The notes: a model not told the origin generated them from the sequence alone. A DNA stretch of 64,000 nt from Rhizobium sp. WYCCWR10014 (GCF_001657485.1 NZ_LXFU01000051.1:173543-237542), one strand, 5' to 3'. Positions 50,326 to 59,611 are shown, counted from the first letter of the stretch. Translations and numbers: made by a program.

Positions 50326-51045
50326 TCAGATCAGTTTCTCTGCCATGATCGCGTCGTCTTCGAGCCAGAGCTGAACAGCCTGTCCGCGAAGATTGGGCGC
50401 CATGTCTTCCGCCATTTTGTAGATGCCGTCGATTGCAACCAGCTCGGCCTCGAGCTTGCGGCAGAATATCCGCGCCGATGCGTTTCCGATGGACCCTGCC
50501 ATGGCTCGGCCACGCAAGGCGCCATAGATATGGACGGACCCGCCGGCGATGACCTCGGCACCCGAGGCGACCGAACCGATGACGGTGACGTCGCCTTCCG
50601 GAAAGATTACCGATTGCCCCGAGCGCACAGGCTCCCGGATGACGATCGATTGCATGGCCGGGCGGGTCTCTGCCGCTGCCGGTTTGCCGGGCGGATCGAC
50701 GGGCTCCTTTGTCTGAACCTCGATATCGGAAACCGACCGGCCCCCTTTGAGTGCCGGCGGCATGCCGGACCCCAGGATGGAAGGCCGCGCGCCCTCGATG
50801 CCCATGATACTGACATTGCGCTTGGCAAGTTCGGCAATGAGGTCCTTCAGCTGCGGCCGGTCGATTTGCAGGTCCGTCAGGTCGAGCACGACAGGCCGTC
50901 CGAGGAAGAAGCCGGCCGAACGGGCGGCCAGATCGTCCAGCCGGATCAACCAATCATCGATCGGAAGATCCGGGGACAGCATGACCGCCAGGAAAGAGCG
51001 GCCCTTGATGCGGATAGAGCGAGCGTCTGTTAGCACTTTGGTCAT
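50326..51045 (-). CDS. minC: Septum-site-determining protein MinC
   Basis: A 239-residue protein. The N-terminal MinC_N domain (IRIKGRSFLAVMLSPDLPIDDWLIRLDDL ... VVLDLTDL) inhibits FtsZ. The C-terminal beta-helix domain starts near residue 135 with VRSGQSVIFPEGDVTVIGSVASGAEVIAGGSVHIYGALRGRAMAG, the classical MinC_C signature binding MinD. It is the first gene of minCDE. The 209 bp upstream (51046-51254) hold the promoter region and no gene. Confidence 0.95.
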   Translation of the reverse strand: MTKVLTDARSIRIKGRSFLAVMLSPDLPIDDWLIRLDDLAARSAGFFLGRPVVLDLTDLQIDRPQLKDLIAELAKRNVSIMGIEGARPSILGSGMPPALKGGRSVSDIEVQTKEPVDPPGKPAAAETRPAMQSIVIREPVRSGQSVIFPEGDVTVIGSVASGAEVIAGGSVHIYGALRGRAMAGSIGNASARIFCRKLEAELVAIDGIYKMAEDMAPNLRGQAVQLWLEDDAIMAEKLI

Positions 51046-51254
51046 CTATGTGAAGAAATCGTTGACCATGTCTACCGCTGCTATGGTTAACAAAAAGTTA
51101 ACGCGGCCTTAATTTCACTAACAATCACCTGAGATTCGTCAGGCACAGAATTATTGCAAGTCATTGGAATCGCGTTGCAATCTCTGGAAGCGCCGAACGG
51201 TTAATTATATGGCTTTGAACGTGAGCCGCAAATCTGCGGCTGCTTGGGTAACAC

Positions 51255-51857
51255 TCAGCCTTCCGCCTTGCGTTGTGCGTTGGAAATGGCGCGTGCGGCC
51301 TCTTCCGAGGAGTTGGCAAGCGTGCGCATTTCGGCCGCCAGCACGGCAAAGCCCGATCCGGCCGTGCCGGCGCGGGCGGCCTCGATGCCGGCATTGACGG
51401 CGAGCAGCTTCAGGTAGCGCAGCGATTGCAGGATCTCATTGGTCTTCGAAGCGGTGACGCGCATGTCGGCGGTCTGGTCATCGATTCGCTGATAGAGTGA
51501 TTCGATATTGATGATGCTGCCTTCGAGATAGAGAAGCTCGCCCTTCTCGTCCCAGATGCCGCCGCCCGTCTCGGTGACCCAGATGAGATGGCCCATGGCG
51601 TGACGGATGCGGTATTCCATCGTCCAGTCCGTGCGCCTCTCCAGCGCCCGTCCGACGATCTCGTCCATCACAGGCACGTCTTCCTCGTACATGATCGAGG
51701 TGAAGGTCCGCGTGCGGTTGCCGATGATCTCGTCGGCCGGATAACCGAAGATGCGCTCGATACCGTTGGTCATCTCAAGCATCGTATAGTTTTCGTCGGC
51801 ACGGCAGCGATAGAGAAAACCGCTCATGCGCCCGAGAATGCTCGTTTGAAAATCCAT
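51255..51857 (-). CDS. Cytoplasmic PAS protein with truncated chemoreceptor signalling tip
   Basis: About 200 residues. Residues ~15-125 form a PAS fold (GFLYRCRADENYTMLEMTNGIERIFGYPADEIIG ... WTMEYRIRHAMGHLIWVTETGGGIWDEKGELLYLEG). The rest matches the methyl-accepting hairpin tip (LLAVNAGIEAARAGTAGSGFAVLAAEMRTLANSSEEAARAI) and then stops, lacking the return helix of a full chemoreceptor. No membrane segment. It may be a reduced receptor or dominant modulator of CheA arrays, or a decayed gene. ATG 51857 is favoured over GTG 51866. It sits between minC and tmm on the same strand. Confidence 0.75.
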   Translation of the reverse strand: MDFQTSILGRMSGFLYRCRADENYTMLEMTNGIERIFGYPADEIIGNRTRTFTSIMYEEDVPVMDEIVGRALERRTDWTMEYRIRHAMGHLIWVTETGGGIWDEKGELLYLEGSIINIESLYQRIDDQTADMRVTASKTNEILQSLRYLKLLAVNAGIEAARAGTAGSGFAVLAAEMRTLANSSEEAARAISNAQRKAEG

Positions 51858-51978
51858 GAAGGCCACATCCGAAGAGAAGAGTTGCAGATGGATTTATGTC
51901 GTCTCATTTAGAAAGGCGCACGTCCAAATGCCGGAAGAGAGCACCAACACCCTCCTCCGGCAATGCAGGTCCGCCTCA

Positions 51979-53316
51979 TCAGTTGCGCAGATATTCCTCC
52001 ATGGAATCGTCGAGCGCCTCGACCCAGGGTGTGTGATGCGTCGGCGACATGTTGCCGGTCATCAGCGACCGGTAGGCATGATCGCGAAAGCCCATGATGT
52101 TGTGGGCCTTGTGATGTTCCCACTCCATGAAGGTCTGGTTGGTGCCCTCGATGTCGAAATTGGGATAATCGGTTTCGGCAAGCAGTTCCTTCACATAGTC
52201 GCCCTGATACCAGATCATCTGCTCGGCATCATCGAGCGTTTCCTCGCGGGCGCGCCACATGTCGAAATTTGCCTTCAGCTCCTCTTCGGACGGCAGGGTG
52301 ATGCGACCCATCATCACGTCGCGCGCCCACCAGGCCTGCACGTCGAACATGTTGAAGGTGTAGAACTGGTCCTGCATGCCGATATAGAAAAGCTGCGGGT
52401 TCTTGTCGAAGATCACCCCCTTGTAGAGGCTGTCGGCCCAGAGGCGATTGGCGGTCTTCAGCCTTAGATCGTCGGGCAGGAAGGGGAAGTGGTGCTGGTA
52501 TCCGGTGCAGAGGATCACGGCATCGACCTCCTTGGTCGAGCCGTCGAGGAAATGCGCCGTGCGGTTTTCGAGCCTGGTCAGCAGCGGCCGTTCCTCGAAA
52601 TTCTCCGGCCATTTGAAGCCCATCGGCTTCGAGCGGTAGCTGGTCGTCACCGATTTTGCGCCGTATTTCCAGCATTGCGAGCCGATGTCTTCGGCCGAAT
52701 AGCTGCGGCCGACGATCAGGATATCCTTGCCCTTGAACTCCAGCGCGTCGCGGAAATCATGGGCATGCAGCACGCGGCCGTTGAAGGTCTTCACGCCCTC
52801 GAAATAGGGCACGTTCGGCGTCGAGAAATGACCTGATGCCACGACGACATAGTCGAATTCCTCGTCATACATCCGGTCCTCGATGCGGTTATGCGCCGTC
52901 ACCGTGAATTTCTTCGTCTGATCGTCGAAGCGGACCATGCGCACCGGCGTGCTGAAGCGCACCCAGTGGCGGACGTTCGCCTTCTCGACGCGGCCCTTGA
53001 TGTAATCCCAGAGCACGGCGCGCGGCGGATAGGAGGCGATCGGCTTGCCGAAATGCTCTTCGAACGAATAATCGGCGAATTCGAGGCATTCCTTCGGGCC
53101 GTTCGACCAGAGGTAACGATACATGCTGCCATGGACCGGCTCGCCATATTCGTCGAGGCCGGTGCGCCAGGTGTAGTTCCAGAGCCCGCCCCAATCCGAC
53201 TGCTTTTCGAAGCAGACGATCTCCGGGATCTCGGCGCCCTTCTGGGCGGCCGATTGAAAGGCGCGCAGCTGCGCCAGCCCGGAAGGACCGGCACCGATGA
53301 CGGCTACTCTTGTCAT
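51979..53316 (-). CDS. tmm: Trimethylamine monooxygenase
   Basis: A 445-residue flavin monooxygenase. FAD-binding GAGPSG is at residues 8-13, the NADPH site is IVGRSYSAEDIGSQ, and the FMO fingerprint is FNGRVLHAHDF. Long stretches characteristic of bacterial Tmm are visible, such as ENYTWRTGLDEYGEPVHGSMYR-like WNYTWRTGLDEYGEPVHG and YLWSNGPKECLEFADYSF. It oxidises TMA to TMAO with NADPH and O2 in the cytoplasm. ATG 53316 follows GAGGGGAA. It is the last gene of the dmm/mgs run; the next enzyme, Tdm, is encoded 4.2 kb to the left on the other strand. Confidence 0.93.
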   Translation of the reverse strand: MTRVAVIGAGPSGLAQLRAFQSAAQKGAEIPEIVCFEKQSDWGGLWNYTWRTGLDEYGEPVHGSMYRYLWSNGPKECLEFADYSFEEHFGKPIASYPPRAVLWDYIKGRVEKANVRHWVRFSTPVRMVRFDDQTKKFTVTAHNRIEDRMYDEEFDYVVVASGHFSTPNVPYFEGVKTFNGRVLHAHDFRDALEFKGKDILIVGRSYSAEDIGSQCWKYGAKSVTTSYRSKPMGFKWPENFEERPLLTRLENRTAHFLDGSTKEVDAVILCTGYQHHFPFLPDDLRLKTANRLWADSLYKGVIFDKNPQLFYIGMQDQFYTFNMFDVQAWWARDVMMGRITLPSEEELKANFDMWRAREETLDDAEQMIWYQGDYVKELLAETDYPNFDIEGTNQTFMEWEHHKAHNIMGFRDHAYRSLMTGNMSPTHHTPWVEALDDSMEEYLRN

Positions 53317-53367
53317 GAAGCATTCCCCTCTTGATTATATCGTTTTATCTTGCACATTCGCTGCGCC

Positions 53368-54408
53368 TCAGTCCGGATAGATGCCGGGGCTGGTCGGCGC
53401 CCCGTCGTCATATTTGGCAAGCCAGTCGATCGTCGTCTCGCGGAAGCGGGTGAGGCCCTTGTAGTCGATGAGCTCGGGCGGCAGCGTCTTCAGCACGCGC
53501 GGAAAGCGGCGCGCCCATTTCGGCACGGTGACGAGCTCTTCCATGTTCATCAGGTAGCAGCGGATGACGAAGAGGATGGCGTTCGAGCGCGGCAGGCGCC
53601 AGAGGCTCTGCAGCTCGACGCGCAGATGCACCTTTTCTCCGACATTCTCCGGCGTCACCGTGGTGCGGTCAGGACCCCATTTGTGATAATTCTCCGGGCT
53701 GGTGTCGAGCCGCGGATTGATCGTCATCGTCCAGTTGAAGCGTCGCGTCGGCTTGCCCTGCTGCAGGTTCAACAGGAATTTCAGCGCCCGGTCGAAGACG
53801 CCGATCTGGTGGGCGAGCGGCACCGGCCCGTGCCATTCCATGAAGTTCATGCCGATATCGAAATCGAGCGACCAGTCGGCCTGAGTGGTCACCATGCCGG
53901 CATCCATCCAGAGATTGCTGTCGCGCTGGTCGACGATGCAGAAATCGCCCTGGGCCTGGCGGGTGATATATTCGAAGGGCTCAAAGGGCAGCGTCGAGGC
54001 ATCGCCGAAGGTGAAGCTGTCGTCGATGCCGAGCGGGCGGTTGATCCAGCGCCACTGGTCGCCGTTGCGGATCAGTGTGAAATGATCGGGGTAACCCGCC
54101 GCCTGCTCTTCCATCAAAAGTTCGAGCGTGTCCCACTGCGCGCTCATCATATGCGGCAGGGCCTGGTAGCGCAGCGGATCTTCCTTCAGCACCAGCGCCC
54201 GGTCGTGCATTTCGGCGACGTAATGCTCGTCGACGTCGATCAGGCTTTCGTAGACGGTTCCCGCCCGGCCGTGCACATGCGGCTCCATGTTGACCGAATA
54301 CATGTATTCGTCACGGTCGAAGGGAAACGGGAAACGCCGGATGTTTTCGGGGCTGTTGCGATAGCTGAAATCGTTCCGGAAGGTTTCCTGCTTGAAGACG
54401 ATTGCCAT
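53368..54408 (-). CDS. dmmA: Dimethylamine monooxygenase subunit A (DUF3445, haem-dependent oxidative N-demethylase)
   Basis: A 346-residue soluble protein of the DUF3445 family. Characteristic stretches are FSYRNSPENIRRFPFPFDRDEYMYSVNMEP, SNLWMDAGMVTTQADWSLDFDIGMNFMEWHGPVP and RRFNWTMTINPRLDTS. DmmA is the catalytic subunit converting dimethylamine to monomethylamine plus formaldehyde. Electrons come from DmmB, and DmmC is the small partner. ATG 54408 has AAGGAG six bases upstream. It follows dmmB by 31 bp and precedes tmm by 51 bp. Confidence 0.9.
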   Translation of the reverse strand: MAIVFKQETFRNDFSYRNSPENIRRFPFPFDRDEYMYSVNMEPHVHGRAGTVYESLIDVDEHYVAEMHDRALVLKEDPLRYQALPHMMSAQWDTLELLMEEQAAGYPDHFTLIRNGDQWRWINRPLGIDDSFTFGDASTLPFEPFEYITRQAQGDFCIVDQRDSNLWMDAGMVTTQADWSLDFDIGMNFMEWHGPVPLAHQIGVFDRALKFLLNLQQGKPTRRFNWTMTINPRLDTSPENYHKWGPDRTTVTPENVGEKVHLRVELQSLWRLPRSNAILFVIRCYLMNMEELVTVPKWARRFPRVLKTLPPELIDYKGLTRFRETTIDWLAKYDDGAPTSPGIYPD

Positions 54409-54439
54409 GTCCGGTCTCCTTGTTCCGCTTCCGATGCCG

Positions 54440-55405
54440 CTAAAGATCAAGATGCAGCGTGTTTCCCTCGAAGCGGGAAACGCAGATCATCACCTTGCGG
54501 CCGGATGCCTTTTCTTCGCTCGTCAAATAGACGTCATGGTGCAGCAGCTTGCCGTCGCAGGTGACGACCCCGGTCTCGCATTGACCGCAGGCGCCGCCGC
54601 GACAGAGGAAGGGCGCGTCGACGCCGGCCGCCTCGATCGCCTCCAGCATGCTTTCGTGATGGCCGACCTTCACGGTCTTGCCGGACCGCAGGAGCTCGAT
54701 CGCGAAGGGCTTGCCGGGCAGTGACGACAGGAACCGTTCCGAATGCAGGTTCTGCTCCGGCCAGCCGGCGTTGAGGCCGGTTTTCAGCACGCCGTCGATC
54801 ATGCCGGACGGGCCGCAGACATAAAGATGCGTGCCGAGCGGCTGGGTGCCCAGCAGGCGTGTGAGGGGGATGGCGTCGCCTTCGGCGTCGCAATAGATCT
54901 TGATCCGATGTCCGCCATAACGCTCGACGAGTTGCTGCCAATAGGCACCGCGGTCGCGCGTGCGGATGGCATAATGCAGCTCGAAATTGGCGCCTTCGCG
55001 GGAAAACTGCTCCATCATCGCGATGAATGGGGTAATGCCGATGCCACCGGCGATCAGAAGGTGCTTGCGCCCGCGCCAGTCCGGCTGGAACAGGTTGACG
55101 GGATAGCTGACCTTCAGCTCGTCGCCTTCGCTGAGCTTCTCATGCATGAAGGTGGAGCCGCCGCGCGAATCCTCGACGTGCAGCACGCTGATCTCATAGG
55201 CTGCGCAATCATGCGGCGGCGACATCAGCGAATAGGCGTTGCGGCGCATATGGCCGCCATCGTTCATCAAGACGATGACGTGGGCGCCGCCGGAGAAATA
55301 AGGCATCGGCTTGCCGTCAAGGCGCTCGAAACGGAAGCGCTTGACGCGCTCGGCGATCGGCGTGATCCGCGTCACGCGGACAGGAATTTCAGTGCCACCG
55401 CTCAA
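54440..55405 (-). CDS. dmmB: Dimethylamine monooxygenase reductase subunit B
   Basis: A 321-residue phthalate-dioxygenase-reductase-type protein with three modules. A flavin domain carries RRNAYSLMSPP (RxYS). An NAD(P)-binding part carries LLIAGGIGITPFIAMM and YVCGPSGMIDGV. A C-terminal plant-type 2Fe-2S ferredoxin has CRGGACGQCETG and a fourth Cys in VMICVSR. It moves electrons from NAD(P)H to DmmA. The start is TTG at 55405, overlapping the dmmC stop by TTGA, so it is translationally coupled. Confidence 0.9.
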   Translation of the reverse strand: MSGGTEIPVRVTRITPIAERVKRFRFERLDGKPMPYFSGGAHVIVLMNDGGHMRRNAYSLMSPPHDCAAYEISVLHVEDSRGGSTFMHEKLSEGDELKVSYPVNLFQPDWRGRKHLLIAGGIGITPFIAMMEQFSREGANFELHYAIRTRDRGAYWQQLVERYGGHRIKIYCDAEGDAIPLTRLLGTQPLGTHLYVCGPSGMIDGVLKTGLNAGWPEQNLHSERFLSSLPGKPFAIELLRSGKTVKVGHHESMLEAIEAAGVDAPFLCRGGACGQCETGVVTCDGKLLHHDVYLTSEEKASGRKVMICVSRFEGNTLHLDL

Positions 55406-56007
55406 AGGAACAACTCCTCCGGATCAGGCGCGCTGCCCGGTTCTTCCGCATCGATATTGACGCCCTGGAAGGCAGCGAGCCGGCGCGAATAATGGTCGCG
55501 TACCAGAAGCGGCAGCCCGCAATGGCTGCAGGCAAAGGGGCTGGTGGTGACGTCGTCGGTGATGCCCTTGCAATGGACGCATTGCACACGCCGGGCCAGC
55601 GAGCCGCGATGCTCGGTGATGACGGAGGCGTGGTCCATGCCGTAATCGAGCGCCACCAGCATCGCCTGGCCGATGAAGCCTTCCGTGCCCGATAGATAAA
55701 GCCGCGTGCCCATATGGGCGGTCGCGAGCGAACCCTTCAATCGGAAGAGCAGCGTTGCGATGGTCGGCGCCGTGAAGAACATGTCGGCGCCGAGGCGGCG
55801 CAGCGCCTCGTCGAGGCCGGACCCTTGAGAGCCGCGGGCGACATAGAGGATTTCGCTGCGGGAAAGCGCCGTTTCGTCAAGCGCCGGCTGCTGATCGAGG
55901 AGAGCCTTGGCGCCCTCCCCCTCGAGCGCGAAAATGTGCCGCCGGGCGTTGGGCTGGATGGTCAGGCCCGTGTAGACTGGACGGCTCTTGATGCCTGCAA
56001 CGAGCAT
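55402..56007 (-). CDS. dmmC: Dimethylamine monooxygenase subunit C
   Basis: A 201-residue protein. The N-terminal ~120 residues form an alpha/beta reductase-like segment (RLYLSGTEGFIGQAMLVALDYGMDHASVITEHRG). A zinc-ribbon follows, with paired CxxC motifs in VQCVHCKGITDD and FACSHCGLPLLVRDHYS, and the end is acidic (DPEELFL). Its place between dmmD and dmmB and the paired CxxC motifs fit DmmC. The exact role within the monooxygenase is less clear than for A and B. Confidence 0.87.
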   Translation of the reverse strand: MLVAGIKSRPVYTGLTIQPNARRHIFALEGEGAKALLDQQPALDETALSRSEILYVARGSQGSGLDEALRRLGADMFFTAPTIATLLFRLKGSLATAHMGTRLYLSGTEGFIGQAMLVALDYGMDHASVITEHRGSLARRVQCVHCKGITDDVTTSPFACSHCGLPLLVRDHYSRRLAAFQGVNIDAEEPGSAPDPEELFL

Positions 56008-56018
56008 TCGCGTGCTCC

Positions 56019-57152
56019 TTAACCTACGGCGGTCCTCTTCTTCTTCTCCGGATCGTCGAAAGGAAGCGTGTGGGCGGTGGCGCCTGCCTTCACGGTCTTG
56101 CCGCGGACTTCGAGTTTCGTCCCATGCACCGCCTTGTCAACGTCCAGACGGGCAATCGCCATGGATTTCTTCGTCAGCGACGAATAGCTCGGGCAGGTAA
56201 TGACGCCGACCTTTTTGCCGTCGGCAAAGACTTCGTCGCCGAGATCGGCCGGTCCGTCGGCATCGATCAGCATGCCGAAGATCTTGAAGCGTTCCTTGCC
56301 CTTCAGGCGAGCATGTTCCTCGGCGCCGCGGAAGCCCGTCTTGCCGGGGCTGACGGTGAAGTCGAGGCCGAGTTCCCAGAGGCTGTCGCCGGGCGGCTGA
56401 TCGGCGAAGGGATACATCTGCGAATTGTCGTAGGGGTAGAAGAGCAGGTAGCTTTCGACCCGCAGCATGTCGAGAACGGAGAAGCAGCAGGGGATGATGC
56501 CCATTTCCTTGCCTTCCTCGACGATCCGGTCCCAGACCATCACGGCGTCCTGGCCGCGTACGAAGATCTCGTAGCCGCGTTCACCGGTATAGCCGGTACG
56601 AGAGATCATCACCGGTGCGCCGAACAGCGTCGTCTGCATGTGGTGGAAATATTTGAGGTCGCGGATGCCGGGCACATATTTGGCGAGATAGTCGACCGCG
56701 ATCGGACCCTGCAGCGACAGGTCGTGCAGGTCGTCGTCGAAGAGCACGGCGCAATTGCGGCCGGCCGCCTGCTTGACGACCTCTTCATGCCCAGAGCCGG
56801 AGCCATGTACCAGCATCCAGGAATTCGGGCCGGTGCGATAGACGATGCAGTCGTCGGTAAAGTGTCCGCGATCGTTCAGCATGGTCGCGTAGACCGACCG
56901 GCCGGGGTAGATCTTCGTCAGGTCGCGGGTGGTGATGGAGTCAAGCACTGCGATGGCGTGCGGGCCGACCAGGTGCACCTTCTTCAAGCCCGAGACATCC
57001 ATGATGCCGGCCTTGGTGCGGACGGCGACATGTTCTTCCGACATGTCCTTGTCGTAGGTCCAGGCGGTGCCCATGCCGCTCCAGTCCTCAAGCTTCGATC
57101 CCAGAGCGCGATGCCGATCCGCCAAGACGGAGAAACGCCATGATAAAGCCAT
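56019..57152 (-). CDS. dmmD: GcvT-like tetrahydrofolate-dependent aminomethyltransferase, DmmD
   Basis: A 377-residue GcvT-family protein: HVAVRTKAGIMDVSGLKKVHLVGPHA, QGPIAVDYLAKYVPG, SRTGYTGERGYEIF and MLRVESYLLFYPYDN, which cover the folate-binding domain and C-terminal barrel. In dmmDABC clusters this protein is thought to handle the formaldehyde released from dimethylamine by condensing it with tetrahydrofolate. ATG 57152; dmmC follows 11 bp downstream. The 169-bp gap before it (57153-57321) is large enough for a promoter and includes GGAATATTTATTTCC and TATATAG-like sequence. Confidence 0.88.
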   Translation of the reverse strand: MALSWRFSVLADRHRALGSKLEDWSGMGTAWTYDKDMSEEHVAVRTKAGIMDVSGLKKVHLVGPHAIAVLDSITTRDLTKIYPGRSVYATMLNDRGHFTDDCIVYRTGPNSWMLVHGSGSGHEEVVKQAAGRNCAVLFDDDLHDLSLQGPIAVDYLAKYVPGIRDLKYFHHMQTTLFGAPVMISRTGYTGERGYEIFVRGQDAVMVWDRIVEEGKEMGIIPCCFSVLDMLRVESYLLFYPYDNSQMYPFADQPPGDSLWELGLDFTVSPGKTGFRGAEEHARLKGKERFKIFGMLIDADGPADLGDEVFADGKKVGVITCPSYSSLTKKSMAIARLDVDKAVHGTKLEVRGKTVKAGATAHTLPFDDPEKKKRTAVG

Positions 57153-57321
57153 TGTCCGTTCCCTTTTGTTTCCTCTACGGAATATTTATTTCCTGACTAT
57201 ATAAGTCTTTCGCGCCGTGGCAAGCCCGCCCGGCATGCATTTCCCAAACTTTGATGGCACCTGCCGCAACCTTAACGCTCTGAATGACGGATGCGGCGAG
57301 GCACTACTGTCGATGCAAGTC

Positions 57322-58206
57322 TCAACCCATGCGTTCGGAGGCGTAGCTGCCGGGGCTTGCCGGGAAGACCACGGTACGATTGCCATTGATGAAGGTGCGG
57401 TGATGGATATGGGCGTGGATGGCACGTGCCAGCACCTGGCTTTCGACGTCGCGGCCGATCGAGACGTAGTCGTCGGGCGACTGCGCATGGGTGATGCGCG
57501 CCGTGTCCTGCTCGATGATCGGGCCTTCGTCGAGATCGGCGGTGACGTAATGCGCCGTCGCCCCGATCAGCTTCACGCCGCGGCCGTAGGCCTGCTTGTA
57601 AGGATTGGCGCCCTTGAAACTCGGCAGGAAGGAATGGTGGATGTTGATGATCCGGCCGGACATCTTCTGGCACATCTCGTCCGACAGGATCTGCATGTAG
57701 CGGGCGAGCACGATCAGCTCCGTGCCGGTCTGCTCGGCCACTTCCATGATATGGGCCTCGGCCTGCGCCTTGTTGGCCTTGGTGACGGGAATATGGTGGA
57801 AGGGAATGTCGTGGTTGACCACGACCTTCTGGTAATCGAAATGGTTGGAGACGACGCCGACGATATCGATCGGCAGCGCGCCGATCTTCCAGCGATAAAG
57901 CAGGTCGTTGAGGCAATGGCCGAAGCGCGACACCATCAGCAGCACCTTCATGCGCTTCTCGCTGTCGTGGAAATCGAAATCCATGTCGAAAGGAGCGGCG
58001 ACGGCTGCAAAACCGGTGTCGATATCGGCGCCCGAGAGACCCTCTTCCGAAATGAAGCTGACGCGCATGAAGAACTTGCCGGTATCGAGATCGTCGAACT
58101 GCGAGCTGTCGATGATGTTGCAGCCCTTGTCGGCCAGATAGCTCGAAATCGCCGCGACGATGCCGCGTGTCGATTTGCAGGATACGGTGAGTACGAAGTT
58201 CTTCAT
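57322..58206 (-). CDS. purU: Formyltetrahydrofolate deformylase
   Basis: A 294-residue PurU of standard length. The N-terminal ACT domain (VLTVSCKSTRGIVAAISSYLADKGCNIIDSSQFDD) precedes a formyltransferase-type hydrolase domain with IINIHHSFLPSFKGANPYKQAYGRGVKLIGATAHYVT and LDEGPIIEQD. It hydrolyses 10-formyl-THF to formate and THF. Here it sits between dmmD and gmaS, so it likely disposes of C1 units from TMAO and DMA demethylation and regenerates THF, in addition to any purine role. Confidence 0.93.
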   Translation of the reverse strand: MKNFVLTVSCKSTRGIVAAISSYLADKGCNIIDSSQFDDLDTGKFFMRVSFISEEGLSGADIDTGFAAVAAPFDMDFDFHDSEKRMKVLLMVSRFGHCLNDLLYRWKIGALPIDIVGVVSNHFDYQKVVVNHDIPFHHIPVTKANKAQAEAHIMEVAEQTGTELIVLARYMQILSDEMCQKMSGRIINIHHSFLPSFKGANPYKQAYGRGVKLIGATAHYVTADLDEGPIIEQDTARITHAQSPDDYVSIGRDVESQVLARAIHAHIHHRTFINGNRTVVFPASPGSYASERMG

Positions 58207-58303
58207 GCTGTCTCTTTCTTCGCTATCCCAAGTGCAGAGGGGCAGATCACGCCGGAGCTTGTCCGCTCCGGCGCATCAGCGTGTCTGCAGAACGTCCGTC
58301 CCT

Positions 58304-59611
58304 TCAGATGTCGAGCGTGCTGTCGCGTTCCCACTGGGTGAAATGCGAGCAGTAGGCATTCCATTCCTGATGCTTGAGCTTGAGATAAGCGGCGGAAAAC
58401 TCAGCCCCGATCGCCTCCTTCAAGCCCTCGTCGGCATCATAGGCACGCAGCGCGTCGAGCAGATTGAGCGGCAGGCGCGGCGCGTCCTTCACCAGATACC
58501 CCTCGGCATACATGTCGATATCGTAGTGCCGGCCGGGATCGGCTTGGCTGCGGATGCCGTCGAGGCCGGCCGCGATGATGATCGCCTGCAGCAGGTACGG
58601 ATTGACCGCACCATCAGGCAGGCGCAGCTCGAAACGGCCCGGTCCCGGCACACGCACCATGTGGGTGCGGTTGTTGCCCGTCCAGGTCACGGTGTTCGGC
58701 GCCCAGGTCGCGCCCGATGTGGTGCGCGGCGCGTTGATGCGCTTATAGGAATTGACCGTCGGATTGGTGATCGCGGCAAGCGCGGAGGCGTGCTTCATGA
58801 TGCCGCCGAGGAAGGTTTTACCCTGAGCGGAGAGCCCAAATGGCATTTCCTTGTCCGCGAAGGCGTTGACCTTGCCATCGATGTCCCAGACCGAGATGTG
58901 GGCATGGCAGCCATTTCCGGTCAGGCCCTTGAAGGGCTTCGGCATGAAGGTGGCGCGAAGGCCGTGCTTTTCGGCGACCGACTTGACCATGAACTTGAAG
59001 AAGGAGTGCTTGTCTGCCGTCTGAAGCGCGTCGTCATATTCCCAGTTCATCTCGAACTGGCCGTTCGCGTCCTCGTGGTCGTTCTGATAGGGCTTCCAGC
59101 CGAGCTCGAGCATGTAGTCGCAAATCTCGGCGATGACATCATAGCGACGCATCACGGCCTGCTGATCGTAGCAGGGCTTTTCGGCTGTATCGAACTGGTC
59201 CGAAATCACCGAGCCGTCGGCGGAGATCAGAAAGAACTCGGGTTCCACGCCGGTTTTCACCCGGAGCCCTTCTTTCGCAGCTTCAGCGACCAGTCTTTTC
59301 AGCAGCACACGCGGCGCCTGTTCGACAGGCTTGTCGTCCATGACGCAGTCGGCGGCAACCCATGCGACGTCTTTCTTCCAGGGTAGTTGGATGACCGAGG
59401 AAGCATCGGGAAGCGCGAACAGGTCGGGATGAGCCGGCGTCAAATCGAGCCAGGTTGCAAAGCCCGCAAAGCCAGCGCCATCTTTCTGCATGTCGGCGAT
59501 GGCTTCCGCGGGGACCAGCTTGGCGCGTTGGCCGCCGAACAAGTCGGTATAGCTGATCATGAAATATTTGATGCCTTTGTCTCTGGCAAAAGCAGCAAGG
59601 TCCAGTGTCAT
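58304..59611 (-). CDS. gmaS: Gamma-glutamylmethylamide synthetase (glutamine-synthetase fold)
   Basis: A 435-residue glutamine-synthetase-fold protein. The N-terminus is DKGIKYFMISYTDLFGGQRAKLVPA. Metal/substrate residues are seen in GVEPEFFLI, DANGQFEMNWEYDDAL and GLTGNGCHAHISVWD, and the nucleotide/phosphate region is NAPRTTSGATWAPN with RFELRLPDGAVNPYL. Placed directly before mgsABC, it is best read as GmaS, which ligates methylamine to glutamate using ATP. A GlnT-type glutamine synthetase III is the alternative on sequence alone; context decides. Confidence 0.88.
   Translation of the reverse strand: MTLDLAAFARDKGIKYFMISYTDLFGGQRAKLVPAEAIADMQKDGAGFAGFATWLDLTPAHPDLFALPDASSVIQLPWKKDVAWVAADCVMDDKPVEQAPRVLLKRLVAEAAKEGLRVKTGVEPEFFLISADGSVISDQFDTAEKPCYDQQAVMRRYDVIAEICDYMLELGWKPYQNDHEDANGQFEMNWEYDDALQTADKHSFFKFMVKSVAEKHGLRATFMPKPFKGLTGNGCHAHISVWDIDGKVNAFADKEMPFGLSAQGKTFLGGIMKHASALAAITNPTVNSYKRINAPRTTSGATWAPNTVTWTGNNRTHMVRVPGPGRFELRLPDGAVNPYLLQAIIIAAGLDGIRSQADPGRHYDIDMYAEGYLVKDAPRLPLNLLDALRAYDADEGLKEAIGAEFSAAYLKLKHQEWNAYCSHFTQWERDSTLDI

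Noticed and set aside
58304..59611. Ordinary glutamine synthetase (GlnA/GlnT) annotation
   Set aside because: Fold agrees, but placement between mgsC and purU in a methylamine operon makes gamma-glutamylmethylamide synthetase the better call; activity remains unproven.
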